Source: an uncultured Eubacteriales bacterium
GTDB taxonomy: Bacteria > Bacillota > Clostridia > Christensenellales > UBA1242
DNA: 64,000 nucleotides
Direction: 5' to 3'
Assembly (NCBI GenBank): GCA_948806215.1
Contig: CAQIDI010000001.1
Location: forward strand, 62,001 to 126,000
Made by a program: the position numbers and the translations under genes. This document shows positions 51,549 to 61,910 of this stretch, piece by piece; position 1 is the stretch's first letter; every line of letters begins with the position of its first letter. The notes under the pieces were generated by a model. That model was not told the origin of the DNA. It worked only from the letters and a program-made list of their open reading frames with translations, and made no database searches.

Positions 51549-52818
51549 TTCGTTTTATCCTTCCTATAAAAAATCCTTCGGTGTTGCTTATATGTGGTAA
51601 AAATGTTTTAAAATTTTCTCCTAATGCATCAATACCATAACAATCTACTGGCACAATGCTAAAATTTTTGTGTGATTTTAAAAATTTATTTAAAACTTCT
51701 TGATTTTCGTTTGGATTAATTGTGCAAGTGCTATAAATAATTTCGCCACCAATTTTAACATATTTACTGTTGTTTTCTAAAATGTTTAATTGAAGCGAAC
51801 AAAGTTCCTCTAAATTTTTTGGTTCGTTTAATAATATATCTGGTTTTTTGTTAATAACGCCCAAGCCAGAGCAAGGAACATCTAATAAAACCACATCAAA
51901 CATTTCGTTAAATTCTTGATTAAATAAAGTTGCATTTAACACAGAAGTTTTAATATTTTTTATCTGCATTCGGTTAACATAATTATTAATTAACTCCACT
52001 CTGTGTGGGTGAACATCACAAGCGTAAACCAAAGCATTTGGGTTTAGGGTTGCAACATAGCAAGCCTTACCACCTGGGGCTGAGCAAGCGTCCAAAATAA
52101 CATCACCCTTGCACTGCCTTGAAACTAGCATACTGGTTATGCCCTGTGGCGTGTAGAACTTGGTTAGTTCGTTAAGTTTTATTAACTTTTCGTAGTTAAC
52201 ATAAACAGCATCGTTTAATTTTGAATTTGAATATTCTATGTTATTTTTTTCTAATAATTCTTTAAAATCCTTAACAGAAATAAGATTTGTGTTAATTCTA
52301 ATATGCGTATTATCGGTAAGCGAAGTTGAAAGCATATTAACAGTTTGATTCAAACCATAATTATCTAACAAAAACTTAATAAACCAAATTGGTTTAGAAT
52401 AATTTATCGATAGTTTTTGTATTTCGGTTAAGTTATTATCTAGAGAAAAATCGGTTTTTAATATGTTTTTTATAACCGCATTAATAAAACCGCTATAAGG
52501 TTTTAATTCCGAATTTTTTGCAAGGTTAACTAGTTCGTTACCTAATGCAAAATTTGGAATAGAATTAACTTCAAATTTAACAAAGCAAGCAATTTTTAAA
52601 ATTAATGTTACTTGTTTTTTAGGTGCTTTTTTATAGAACTGATTTAAGTAATAGCTATATTTCACATCGTTATCAATAACGCCATAAACAATTTTGGTTA
52701 CCAAACCAAAATTAATATCCGCCACCATACTAAACTTGTTTAACTCTAGCGAGCTATAGGCATTATTAAAATATATTTGTTTTAAAATGTTATAACTATA
52801 ACTTAATTCTTTGTTCAT
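51541..52818 (-). CDS. rsmB: 16S rRNA cytosine-C5 methyltransferase RsmB
   Basis: 425 residues. A NusB-like N-terminal domain (about 1-130) is followed by a Rossmann methyltransferase with DACSAPGGKACYVAT (SAM, about 240), LLDVPCSGLGVI (catalytic Cys) and YSTCTINPNEN (second Cys). It methylates C967 of 16S rRNA. It lies 4 nt after fmt. Confidence 0.95.
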   Translation of the reverse strand: MNKELSYSYNILKQIYFNNAYSSLELNKFSMVADINFGLVTKIVYGVIDNDVKYSYYLNQFYKKAPKKQVTLILKIACFVKFEVNSIPNFALGNELVNLAKNSELKPYSGFINAVIKNILKTDFSLDNNLTEIQKLSINYSKPIWFIKFLLDNYGLNQTVNMLSTSLTDNTHIRINTNLISVKDFKELLEKNNIEYSNSKLNDAVYVNYEKLIKLNELTKFYTPQGITSMLVSRQCKGDVILDACSAPGGKACYVATLNPNALVYACDVHPHRVELINNYVNRMQIKNIKTSVLNATLFNQEFNEMFDVVLLDVPCSGLGVINKKPDILLNEPKNLEELCSLQLNILENNSKYVKIGGEIIYSTCTINPNENQEVLNKFLKSHKNFSIVPVDCYGIDALGENFKTFLPHISNTEGFFIGRIKRND

Positions 52819-52822
52819 AAAA

Positions 52823-53785
52823 TTATTCGCTTAAAACCTTTGATTTAACTTCTATGTGTTTTCCATTTAAATAACTTTTGCTTAACATTGCTTTTCCATT
52901 TTCTGGTTGAAGTTCGATTATGTTTATAAGTCCATCGCAAGATTTAATAACTAACCCAACTTTAGGTTTTGCAACCACAACTTCTCCCACATTAAAATCG
53001 CTTAAATTAACATTAAGATTTTGAATTTCTTGATTAGTTAAACTAGATGCACGAAGCAATTTAAACTTTACTCCATTAATACTAACACTTATTGTTGGCC
53101 AAGGGTTAAGCCCATTAATTAAACTAGCCAATTGTTTAGCGGGCATATTAAAATCAGCCTTAAATTGGTCCTTTTTAAACATTTTGCATAGGATTACCTC
53201 ACTCTCGTTTTGAGGTGTGAATGTTGCAGTGTTATTTTCAATTTGAGTTAAAGCTTCTAATAAGCATTCTGCCCCAAGCGGAGCTAACCTTAAAAACAAC
53301 TCGCCTGCTGTTTCGTTTTTATTTATGCTAACCGATTTTTTTAATATTGTTGGACCATCGTCCATACCAATTTGTGTTTTTAGTATTGTTATTCCTGTTT
53401 CGGTTTCGCCATTTATTATTGCCCACTGAATTGGCGATGCTCCTCTATATTTTGGAAGTAAACTGCCGTGAACATTAATAACTCCGTGTGGAGCAATATC
53501 TAAAACTTCTTGACTTAATATTTGACCATAAGCACAAGTTACAAAAATATCGGCATTAAGTTTTTTTAATGGTTCAACACCATTTAGCCTAATTTTTTCA
53601 AATTGAAAAACTGGAATATTATGTTTTAGTGCCAGCTTTTTAACTGGTGGAAATTCTAGTTTGCCGTGCCTACCAACAGGTTTATCGGGCTGAGTAACAA
53701 CACCAACTACTTGATGATTACTATTAATTAATGCTTGAAGTGATGGAACAGCAAAATCGGGAGTTCCTAAAAAAACAATTTTCAT
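52823..53785 (-). CDS. fmt: Methionyl-tRNA formyltransferase
   Basis: 320 residues. FLGTPDFAVPSLQAL at the start, SLLPKYRGASPIQWAIINGE (about 108-127, catalytic N/H region) and GMDDGPTILKK are diagnostic. Formylates the initiator tRNA. It starts one base after the def stop. Confidence 0.97.
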   Translation of the reverse strand: MKIVFLGTPDFAVPSLQALINSNHQVVGVVTQPDKPVGRHGKLEFPPVKKLALKHNIPVFQFEKIRLNGVEPLKKLNADIFVTCAYGQILSQEVLDIAPHGVINVHGSLLPKYRGASPIQWAIINGETETGITILKTQIGMDDGPTILKKSVSINKNETAGELFLRLAPLGAECLLEALTQIENNTATFTPQNESEVILCKMFKKDQFKADFNMPAKQLASLINGLNPWPTISVSINGVKFKLLRASSLTNQEIQNLNVNLSDFNVGEVVVAKPKVGLVIKSCDGLINIIELQPENGKAMLSKSYLNGKHIEVKSKVLSE

Positions 53786-53786
53786 A

Positions 53787-54272
53787 TTACTTTTTGCTTC
53801 CTTTATATTCTTCTTCAGGATTATATAATCTTGTCATTTTATCAATAAACAAAATGCCTTTTAAATGGTCGGTTTCGTGTGAAAGTGCACAAGCCAAATA
53901 ACCTGTTCCGGTTATAACAAATTCGTCGCCATATCTATCACAAGCTTTAACTGTGATTTGTTCTGGACGATTAACATAAGCTTGGCAGTTCTTAACACTT
54001 AAGCAACCTTCAACATTTTCTTGAGTTCCAAATTCTTCTAAAATTTCGGGATTAACTAACTCTAAATACATATTATTAACTTCAATAACCACAACTTTTT
54101 TTAAAACTCCAACTTGTGGTGCTGCTAACCCTACCCCATATTTTGCACGCATTGTATCACGCATATCATCTAATAATTGCCAAAGAGATTCGTTAAACTC
54201 TCTAACAGGTTTTGCTTTCTTTCTTAAAAATTCGTTATTTACATCGTTATAAACAATACTTCTTGTTGCCAT
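53787..54272 (-). CDS. def: Peptide deformylase
   Basis: 161 residues. Motif 1 GLAAPQVG (about 47), motif 2 EGCLSV (about 88) and motif 3 HETDH (about 130) hold the Gln, Cys and two His of the metal site. Removes the formyl group from new proteins, complementing fmt. Confidence 0.97.
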   Translation of the reverse strand: MATRSIVYNDVNNEFLRKKAKPVREFNESLWQLLDDMRDTMRAKYGVGLAAPQVGVLKKVVVIEVNNMYLELVNPEILEEFGTQENVEGCLSVKNCQAYVNRPEQITVKACDRYGDEFVITGTGYLACALSHETDHLKGILFIDKMTRLYNPEEEYKGSKK

Positions 54273-54286
54273 ATTAATTATTTCCT

Positions 54287-56479
54287 TTAACTCAAATTTT
54301 GTGGATTTATTTCTACAAAAACGCTAACCTTTTGATTTCCGTTGCCAACACATTCAAATATGCTTTGCATAAGATTTTCGTTTTCGTTTTTTACTCTCAT
54401 TAATATTTGAAATCTGAATTTATTTTTTATTTTTGTTAACGGCGACCGCATTGCCTCTAAAAAATAAAAATCTGATTTGTTTTTTAATTTTAGGTTTTTT
54501 AATTTTAAAAATAATTCGTGTGTTAAATCGCGAGCACTATTTTCGGTTTCGGAAGTTATTAAAACTCTTACTATTTTTGAAAATGGTGGAAACGCTGTGG
54601 TTTCTCGCAAATTTATTTCTTTGTTATAAAAACGAGTGTAATCGTAGTTTAAACAAAGATTATAAACATAATGTTTTGGAAAAAATGTTTGAAGAATAAC
54701 TTTTCCTTGCTTTTCTCCGCGTCCGGCTCGACCTGCAACCTGAGTTATTAACTGAAAAGTTTTTTCGGTTGCCATAAAATCGCAGAAAAATAAACTTAAG
54801 TCGGCATCTAAAATTCCAACAAGAGTAACTAGCGGAAAATCGTGCCCTTTTGCTATCATTTGAGTGCCAACCAAAATTGCAGGTTTACTTTTTTCAAATT
54901 CGGTTAAAATTTTTGCATAAGAATCCTTTGTGGAAATAGTGTCGTTATCCATACGCAAAATTTTAGTTTTAGGAAAATATTCCTTTAATTCCTGAACAAC
55001 TTTTTCTGTGCCAGTATTTCCAAGTTTTAAGTGTTGATTTCCGCACATAGGACATTTTGTTAAAACCTTAAAGCGTTTGCCACAATAATGGCATTTTAAC
55101 ATATTATCTTCTTTGTGATAAACCAACGAAACATCGCAATCGCTACACGATGCAACATAACCGCATTCCTTACACATTAAAAAACTGGAAAATCCCCTAC
55201 GATTTAAAAACAATATTGCTTGCTCGCCAGCGTTAATGGTGTTTGTTAAATTTTCGATTAGCTCGCTTGAATATAAACTAGTGTTACCCGACCTGAACTC
55301 ACGAGTCATATCAACAATATTAATTGGTGGCATCGGTGCATTATTAACACGATTTTTAAGCGTTATTAAGTTATACTCGCCGGTTTGTGATAAATAATAA
55401 CTTTCCACCATTGGTGTTGCACTACCTAAAATTAGGGGGCAAGCATTTGCTTTTGCCCGGAATTTTGCAACCGTGTGAGTATCGTACCTAGGATTACTAT
55501 CGGACTTATAGGAGCTATCGTGTTCTTCATCAATTATTATTGCTCCAATATTGGTTAAAGGTGCAAAAATAGCACTTCTTGCTCCAATAGCAATGGTTGC
55601 TTCGCCATTTCTTAGCCTATTCCACTCGTCAAATTTTTCGCCAGCACTAAGCCCAGAATGCAATACTGCAACCAAATTTCCAAATCTTGCCCTAAACTGC
55701 TTAACGGTTTTTGGTGTTAGAGAAATTTCTGGAACAAGCATTATAGCTGATTTTTTTTTATTTAACATTTCACTAATAACACGCATATAAATTTCGGTTT
55801 TACCGCTTCCAGTAACACCATATAATAAATGTACTTTGTTTTGATTGTTTAAAACTATATTAACTGCATTTTGTTGTTCGTTAGTTAATGTTACATTAAT
55901 ATCGGAAATTTCTTGATTATTTAATGGCGAACGATTTATTTGTTTTGTTGAAACAATTAAAAATTGCTTTTTGATTAATGCATTAACCGAAGATGCTCCA
56001 AATTTTGACCTTAGAAAAGCCAAATTTGTTAAGCCATTATTTTTAACATAGTTTATAGCATTAATCTGATTTTGGGCGTTGGCTTTTATGTTTGCAAGTT
56101 CGCCTGACATATTTTCGTTAAACAAAACAAATTCTTTAATTTGTTCCTTAACCTTTCCACTTCTAATTTGGCTTGGAAGCACTAACCTAATAACATCTAC
56201 CATACGCAGGTTAAAAGTTTGTTTCATAAAATAAATTAAATCGATTAGTTCTGGTAAAATTAATGGTTTATTATCTAAAACTTTTATTATTGGTTTTAAT
56301 TTTTCGGTTTTAAGTGAACTGGAATTTTTTAGTTTTATAACATAGCCTTCTATTTGCCTATTGCCAAAAGGTAACAAAACCCTATAACCCACAGTTAATG
56401 TTAGGTTATCGGGCACGATATAATCAAATATTTTATCTAGCGAACTAGTTAATACATCTACAATTACTTCAGCAATCAT
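54287..56479 (-). CDS. priA: Primosomal replication restart helicase PriA
   Basis: 730 residues from ATG 56479 (AGGA 6 nt upstream). The 3'-DNA-binding domain (IFDYIVPDNLTLTVGYRVLLPFG, first 20) precedes a helicase with Walker A GVTGSGKTEIYM (about 220), DEEHD and GRAGRGEKQG. Two zinc-binding pairs appear as CKECGY, CSDCD, CHYCGK and CPMCG (about 430-490). It restarts collapsed forks. The priA-def-fmt-rsmB order is conserved, and coaBC, normally between rpoZ and priA, is missing. Confidence 0.96.
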   Translation of the reverse strand: MIAEVIVDVLTSSLDKIFDYIVPDNLTLTVGYRVLLPFGNRQIEGYVIKLKNSSSLKTEKLKPIIKVLDNKPLILPELIDLIYFMKQTFNLRMVDVIRLVLPSQIRSGKVKEQIKEFVLFNENMSGELANIKANAQNQINAINYVKNNGLTNLAFLRSKFGASSVNALIKKQFLIVSTKQINRSPLNNQEISDINVTLTNEQQNAVNIVLNNQNKVHLLYGVTGSGKTEIYMRVISEMLNKKKSAIMLVPEISLTPKTVKQFRARFGNLVAVLHSGLSAGEKFDEWNRLRNGEATIAIGARSAIFAPLTNIGAIIIDEEHDSSYKSDSNPRYDTHTVAKFRAKANACPLILGSATPMVESYYLSQTGEYNLITLKNRVNNAPMPPINIVDMTREFRSGNTSLYSSELIENLTNTINAGEQAILFLNRRGFSSFLMCKECGYVASCSDCDVSLVYHKEDNMLKCHYCGKRFKVLTKCPMCGNQHLKLGNTGTEKVVQELKEYFPKTKILRMDNDTISTKDSYAKILTEFEKSKPAILVGTQMIAKGHDFPLVTLVGILDADLSLFFCDFMATEKTFQLITQVAGRAGRGEKQGKVILQTFFPKHYVYNLCLNYDYTRFYNKEINLRETTAFPPFSKIVRVLITSETENSARDLTHELFLKLKNLKLKNKSDFYFLEAMRSPLTKIKNKFRFQILMRVKNENENLMQSIFECVGNGNQKVSVFVEINPQNLS

Positions 56480-56492
56480 TTTATTCCTAATA

Positions 56493-56525
56493 CAAAAAAA
56501 TCTATTGCAAATTGCAAGCAATAGA
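56493..56525 (-). terminator. Terminator between rpoZ and priA
   Basis: TCTATTGC/GCAATAGA with a 9-nt loop and T-run, ending about 14 nt before the priA ATG, so it may act as an attenuator. Confidence 0.8.
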
Positions 56526-56529
56526 CTTT

Positions 56530-56715
56530 TTATTTTCCAACAATCTCACCTGAAAAAACTTCGTTTACCGCACGAGTTACTTCTGGAACTTCTTCCTTTT
56601 CTTTTTCGGTTAAACTTTGAGAAAGTAGTTTCGCACGTTTGCTAACAATTACTGCTAGTTTATATGGATTTCCAACTTTTTTAACAAGTGTATCAATAGG
56701 TGGTTCTAATAACAT
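56530..56715 (-). CDS. rpoZ: RNA polymerase omega subunit
   Basis: 61 residues. EPPIDTLVKKVGNPYKLAVIVSKRAKLL matches omega (only the first 20 are needed), with the conserved SKRAK basic block. It stabilises beta-prime. AAGGAG lies upstream and it has its own promoter. Confidence 0.94.
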   Translation of the reverse strand: MLLEPPIDTLVKKVGNPYKLAVIVSKRAKLLSQSLTEKEKEEVPEVTRAVNEVFSGEIVGK

Positions 56716-56745
56716 ATACTGCTCCTTAAAAACAATTTACTTAAT

Positions 56746-56775
56746 TATTATAACAACTAAAAATTATTTTATCAA
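56746..56775 (-). promoter_or_regulatory. rpoZ promoter
   Basis: Minus-strand TTGATA (56770-56775), 18-nt spacer, TATAAT (56746-56751). Confidence 0.75.
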
Positions 56776-56855
56776 GTAATATAAATATTATTATATTATT
56801 ATTATTTATAATAAACTCGCAAAAAATGCTTTTTAATAGTTAAACAACAAAAAAA

Positions 56856-56872
56856 CACCAGCATAGCTAGTG
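56856..56872 (-). terminator. ligA terminator
   Basis: CACTAGC-3-GCTGGTG (one G-U on the minus strand) then seven Ts, just after the ligA stop. Confidence 0.85.
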
Positions 56873-56878
56873 AATTTT

Positions 56879-58834
56879 TTATTTTAAGCAATTAATAAGT
56901 TCGTCTTCATACATAATTTTAATGCCCAAGCTTTGTGCTTTATTAAACTTGCTTCCTGCATTTTCTCCAACAATAACTAAATCGGTTTTTGAACTAACCG
57001 AACTTGTTACCTTTGCACCAAATCCTTCTAAAATAGTTGTTAATTCGCTGCGCTTATAGTTTTTTAAATCGCCAGTTAGAACAATTATTTTATTTGTAAA
57101 AGCTTGATTTGTTTTTAATGTTTGAATCGGATAGTTAATTATTAATCCGATGTTAAACAACTGATTAATTAAATTTAATTGCTTTTCATCACGGAAAAAT
57201 TCGTAAATATTATTTGCAATAACTTCGCCAATATCGTTTACAACAATTAAATCTTCAACCGTTGCACTCATTAAATTTTCGATAGTTCCAAAATGTTTTG
57301 CTAAATCTTTTGCCGTTTTTTCGCCAACGCCATTAATGCCAAGTGCATAAATAAAATTAGAAAAATTTGGGTTCTTACTTTTTTCTATGCTATTAATTAA
57401 ATTTAAACTTTTCTTATCCTTAAAACTTTCCAAATTTAATAAATCGGCAACTGTTATTTTATATAAATCGGCAACTGTGTGAACATTTAAGTTTGTTCTA
57501 AGCACAGCAACTGTTTTTTCGCTAATACCTTCGATATTCATAGCATTTCGTGAGCAATAGTGAGTTATTCTATCCTCTATTTGCTCTGGGCAGCCATAAT
57601 AATTTGGACAAAATAAGTTTGCACCATCTTCTACTAAATTTGCACCACACGAAGGGCAATTTGTTGGTTTTAAAATTGGATAACAGCTATCGTTAAAACT
57701 GGCAACACCTAATATTTCTGGAATAACTTCGTTACTACGTCGCACAAAAACATTAGCATTAATTTGAACTTTTTTTCGTTGAATATCGCCATAATTATTT
57801 AGCGTTGCTCGCTTTACTGTTGCTCCAGCTAGTTCTATTGGTTCAACAAGCCCAATAGGAGTTATTTTTCCTGTTCTGCCAACCTGCCAAACAACATCTA
57901 TTAACTTTGTTGTTAGTTCCTGTGCTTCAAACTTAAAAGCAACAGCCCATTTTGGAAATTTTGATGTGTAACCAATGTCGTTACGCAGTTCGATATTATT
58001 TAGTTTTAAAACTGTACCATCAATTAAAATATCAAGGTTCTTTTTTTCGATATCTATTTTTTGAATTTCGGTTTTGATATCATCAAAATTGTTTAATAAC
58101 TTGCTATAATTATAAACTGGAAAACCATTATCTACTAAAAATTGCATAAGCTCAGTTTGGGTACTAAAGGTTTTGCCTTCTATATATGGCACACCATAAA
58201 AAAACATATCAAGGTTACGGCTGCCAGTAACCCTTGGGTCAAGGTTTCTAATTGCTCCGGCTGCAGCATTTCTTGCATTTTTCAATGGTTCAAGTGCAGT
58301 TTTGTTATATTCTTCAAGCACCGAAAGCCTTATCATAGCTTCGCCTTGAACAACTAATTTCCCTTTAAAATTAATAAATAGCGGAATACTTTTTATTGTT
58401 AAAACCTGATTGGTTACTTCTTCCCCCACAAAGCCATTACCCCTAGTTGCAGCTTTAAGCAATTTTCCGTTTTCATAAATAACTGTCATTTGCAAGCCAT
58501 CAAATTTATATTCTAATGTGAATTCTTGCTCACCATATTGTTTGTTTATTCCATCTATCCACAATTTTAGTTCTTCAAAAGTGTTACACTTATCTAAACT
58601 ATAAAGCCTTGAAATGTGAGTGTGTTTTTTAAAACCTTCCAGCACAACATCGCCAACTTTTAGAGTTGGACTATCTGGTAGCACCACACCGGTATCGCGT
58701 TCTAGGCTTACTAATTCATCATAAATTTTATCGTATTCCCTATCGGCAATGGTAGGATTATCTAAAACATAATAGTTATAATTATGCTTATTTATTATTT
58801 GTATTAATTCTTTAATTCTTTTTATTTTATCCAT
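56879..58834 (-). CDS. ligA: NAD-dependent DNA ligase
   Basis: 651 residues. Adenylation domain with DREYDKIYDEL (NAD binding), the catalytic Lys in EYKFDGLQM (about 105-115) and RGNGFVGEEVT. An OB domain follows, then the zinc finger CPSCGANL plus CPNYYGCPEQ (about 390-415), HhH motifs (LGINGVGEKTAKDLA) and a C-terminal BRCT (about 575-651). ATG 58834 has AAAGGTG 6 nt upstream. Joins Okazaki fragments. pcrA is directly upstream. Confidence 0.96.
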   Translation of the reverse strand: MDKIKRIKELIQIINKHNYNYYVLDNPTIADREYDKIYDELVSLERDTGVVLPDSPTLKVGDVVLEGFKKHTHISRLYSLDKCNTFEELKLWIDGINKQYGEQEFTLEYKFDGLQMTVIYENGKLLKAATRGNGFVGEEVTNQVLTIKSIPLFINFKGKLVVQGEAMIRLSVLEEYNKTALEPLKNARNAAAGAIRNLDPRVTGSRNLDMFFYGVPYIEGKTFSTQTELMQFLVDNGFPVYNYSKLLNNFDDIKTEIQKIDIEKKNLDILIDGTVLKLNNIELRNDIGYTSKFPKWAVAFKFEAQELTTKLIDVVWQVGRTGKITPIGLVEPIELAGATVKRATLNNYGDIQRKKVQINANVFVRRSNEVIPEILGVASFNDSCYPILKPTNCPSCGANLVEDGANLFCPNYYGCPEQIEDRITHYCSRNAMNIEGISEKTVAVLRTNLNVHTVADLYKITVADLLNLESFKDKKSLNLINSIEKSKNPNFSNFIYALGINGVGEKTAKDLAKHFGTIENLMSATVEDLIVVNDIGEVIANNIYEFFRDEKQLNLINQLFNIGLIINYPIQTLKTNQAFTNKIIVLTGDLKNYKRSELTTILEGFGAKVTSSVSSKTDLVIVGENAGSKFNKAQSLGIKIMYEDELINCLK

Positions 58835-59009
58835 TAACATCACCTTTAAATAGTTTATGAATAGTTTTATTTTTTTTATTTAATATTTGACTTTGTTTTT
58901 TAGTATTTTTTTTAAAATTTTATAACTTTTATTTTGTTTTAATTAAAACAAATCAATTTTAATTATTTTAAATTTTAACAACAATTTTAGTGTTATGCAA
59001 ATTGTTAAA

Positions 59010-61220
59010 TTATTGCTTCTTTTTTAGGATTTGCAGTGGTGCAAAGTTTAATGATAGAGTTTTAACACCAAAGCCACTAAAGTTAACACTAACACTTGGA
59101 TTTTGCCCACTAACATCTGACATAGTTATTATTCCCACACCAAATTTTGGATGCAAAACTTGTGTGCCAACTGTGTAACTATCAAACTTTCCTTTTTGAT
59201 TTGCTAGCTTTTTAACAAAAACATCGTTTAAGTTTGTTGACACATTTTCGCTTGTTACTTTTGCATAATTATGCGGTTTATATTCATAATTATGCATATC
59301 TTTTTCTGAATTAAACCAATTAGAATTAACTTTTGGTTCTAAATCCATTTCAGAAATAAACCTCGATTTTAGAGTTGGCTTTCTGTCGCCATAAATGAAC
59401 CTTGTTTTTGCATAGGTTAAATAAACTTGTTTTTTGGCACGAGTTATTGCAACATACATAAGCCTGCGTTCTTCTTCAACTTCCATAACATCGTTAATGG
59501 CACGATTCACTGGAAACAAGCCTTCTTCAATGCCTATAATAAACACATAATCAAATTCCAAACCTTTAGTAGCGTGAATTGTGCTAACCGCAACGCTATT
59601 AGAAACATCTTCGGTTTCATCAACAGAATTTTGCAAAGTTATACTCTCTAAATAATCGCTTAGTTCCGAATTTGGATTTAGGTTTTCAAAGCTTTTAATA
59701 GATTGCATTAATTGTTCGATATTTAGTAACCTATCGGCGTCATCCTCGTCTTGTTTGTTATAAGCACCTTTAATGCCAGTTTTATTTAGCATATCTTCGC
59801 ATAGTTCACTAAGCGATTGCTCTAAGTTAATGTTGTTAAAAATATATTTTAGGTCAAAAAGTTTATCCTTAAGAGCTTTTGGCAAATCGTAAGAATCAAC
59901 ATTTTTAACAACCTCTAGCATACTAATTCCGTGTGATAAAGCAATTTGTTCTATTTTATCAATGCTTGCGTTACCAATGCCACGCTTTGGAAAATTTATA
60001 ATACGCTTTAAGCTTTCGTTATCGCGTTCGTTTATAAGCAACCTTAAATATGCCAAAACATTTTTTACTTCGGCACGCTCAAAAAACTTAAAAATGCCGG
60101 TTACAACATAAGGAATGTTATAACTAAGTAACTTCTCTTCCATAATTCTACTTAGTGCACTTAACCTAAACAAAATTGCAATTTTGTTTGCTTCAACACC
60201 ACGATTAATTAGGTTATAAACAACACCTGCAACATAATCAGCTTCTTTTATTTCGTCGTAAGCCGAATAAAGCACAGGTTGATTACCATCTTCGTTGTTA
60301 GTCCACAAAACTTTTTCTATTCGAGATGAGTTATTTTTTATAAGTTTATTTGCAATGCTTAAAATGTTTTTTGTTGACCTATAGTTTTGCTCTAGTTTAA
60401 AACATTTAACATTTTCAAAATCTGACCTAAATGCAACAATGTTTTCGATGTTTGCACCGCGCCAACCATAAATACACTGGTCTTCGTCGCCAACAACAAA
60501 AATATTTTTGTGCTTTCCTGCTAGAAGCTTTGCAATTTTATATTGCACAACATTTGTATCTTGGAATTCATCGATATGAATATATTTAAACCTGTTTTGA
60601 TAATAAGCTAAAACCTGTGGACATTTATTAAATAGTTCCAAGGTTTTAATTAATAAATCGTCAAAATCTAGTGCATTATTGTTTTTAAGTTCGGTTTGAT
60701 ACAATGCATAAACCTTAACAATATCGGCACTGTTACCTAAAAACGATATAACTTTTCCATAATCATCAGGGTCTAATCCCAAATTTTTTGCTTTATCTAT
60801 GTGACCACCAAAATCCTTTGCATCGGAAGAATCGTAACCCAGCCCAGTTACAATTTTTTTTAAAATTTTATCGCAATCGGAAGTATCGTAAATGGTAAAG
60901 AACCTATTAAAACCTTCTAGATTAGAAATGTTTTCTCTTAAGATTCTGGCACACATACTATGAAATGTAGAAATCCAAATTTCAGTTGCAGTTGGGCAAA
61001 TTTTTAAAATGCGTTCCTTCATTTCGTTTGTAGCTTTGTTTGTGAAAGTTATAGCTAAAATATTATAAGGGTTAACATTTTCATCTAAAATAAGGTGGCT
61101 AATGCGTTTTGTAAGCAATCTGGTTTTTCCACTTCCAGCACCTGCTGTTACTAAAATTGCACCATTGGTTTCGAGTGCTGGTTTTAATTGTTCCTCGTTT
61201 AAATCTGATAATGTTAACAC
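59010..61220 (-). CDS. pcrA: UvrD/PcrA ATP-dependent DNA helicase
   Basis: 736 residues, superfamily 1A. Motif I TAGAGSGKTRLLT (about 26), II IDEFQDTN (about 222), III GDEDQCIYGWRGA, IV QNYRSTKNIL, V TIHATKGLEFDYVF (about 560) and VI YVAITRAKK. The C-terminal basic tail contains a Tudor-like segment (VGTQVLHPKFGVGIITMSD). Used in repair and replication-fork handling. GTG start with AGGAG 6 nt upstream. The pcrA-ligA pair is conserved in Bacillota. Confidence 0.96.
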   Translation of the reverse strand: MLTLSDLNEEQLKPALETNGAILVTAGAGSGKTRLLTKRISHLILDENVNPYNILAITFTNKATNEMKERILKICPTATEIWISTFHSMCARILRENISNLEGFNRFFTIYDTSDCDKILKKIVTGLGYDSSDAKDFGGHIDKAKNLGLDPDDYGKVISFLGNSADIVKVYALYQTELKNNNALDFDDLLIKTLELFNKCPQVLAYYQNRFKYIHIDEFQDTNVVQYKIAKLLAGKHKNIFVVGDEDQCIYGWRGANIENIVAFRSDFENVKCFKLEQNYRSTKNILSIANKLIKNNSSRIEKVLWTNNEDGNQPVLYSAYDEIKEADYVAGVVYNLINRGVEANKIAILFRLSALSRIMEEKLLSYNIPYVVTGIFKFFERAEVKNVLAYLRLLINERDNESLKRIINFPKRGIGNASIDKIEQIALSHGISMLEVVKNVDSYDLPKALKDKLFDLKYIFNNINLEQSLSELCEDMLNKTGIKGAYNKQDEDDADRLLNIEQLMQSIKSFENLNPNSELSDYLESITLQNSVDETEDVSNSVAVSTIHATKGLEFDYVFIIGIEEGLFPVNRAINDVMEVEEERRLMYVAITRAKKQVYLTYAKTRFIYGDRKPTLKSRFISEMDLEPKVNSNWFNSEKDMHNYEYKPHNYAKVTSENVSTNLNDVFVKKLANQKGKFDSYTVGTQVLHPKFGVGIITMSDVSGQNPSVSVNFSGFGVKTLSLNFAPLQILKKKQ

Positions 61221-61296
61221 AAAAAAACTCCTAAATTAAATACTAACTTATTGTATCAAATTTAGAAGTTATAGGCAATTTATAATGGGTTAAAAC

Positions 61297-61683
61297 TTAA
61301 CCAATTTTAACCGCCAAATTTTGGTTATATTCGTTTTTAATTTTATTGTATTTATCAACTATACTCAAAACATAAAATTGCTTTTGAATATCGTTTAAAG
61401 TTGTGTATAGCTGATTATCAATTAATCGCCCAATGGGATTAAATATTTCTTCGTTGCTATTTAACATTGCGTGAACTTTTGCAACAAATTTTGGGTCGAT
61501 ATCGTCGTTTATAATAACAAACTCGGCAGTTCCTGATAGCTTTTTTAGTGAGTTTAAATTTTTAATAAAATAACTATTAATGTTCATAGCATTTTTAGCC
61601 TTTGTTTTTTCGGCGTTAGTATAAAGACCACGCTTTAATCTTTCTTTTGCTTTGGTTGCCATATCCTTTAAATTGTTGTTCAT
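61297..61683 (-). CDS. Hypothetical conserved-looking cytoplasmic protein
   Basis: 128 residues from ATG 61683, which has GGAGG 8 nt upstream. The N-terminus is basic and helical (LKDMATKAKERLKRGLYTN). The C-terminal half has INPIGRLID-like sequence (NPIGRLIDNQLYTTLND) and ends in a helix with KIKNEYNQN. No family is recognised. No signal or membrane helix. Located 76 nt upstream of pcrA, so possibly co-transcribed. Confidence 0.65.
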   Translation of the reverse strand: MNNNLKDMATKAKERLKRGLYTNAEKTKAKNAMNINSYFIKNLNSLKKLSGTAEFVIINDDIDPKFVAKVHAMLNSNEEIFNPIGRLIDNQLYTTLNDIQKQFYVLSIVDKYNKIKNEYNQNLAVKIG

Positions 61684-61852
61684 TTTAACTTCCTCCAAAA
61701 CTGATAGTTAGCCAAATTTTAGCACAGTTTGTTTAGGGCGTTAAACAAAAAATACAATAAAAAAGACAAGGTATAAAACTAGTCAAAAAACCTTTTTATT
61801 CGACAAAATTCTTTTGGTTAAAATGGCTAAATTTAGTTTAATATGAATAAAA

Positions 61853-61877
61853 AAAGCACCAATAAATTTGATGCTTT
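61853..61877 (-). terminator. Terminator of the phosphotransferase gene
   Basis: Minus-strand AAAGCATCAA/TTGGTGCTTT (one G-U), 5-nt loop, T-run. Confidence 0.85.
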
Positions 61878-61910
61878 TATTTTAGTTTAAAATATAACTA
61901 ATTAAAAATA

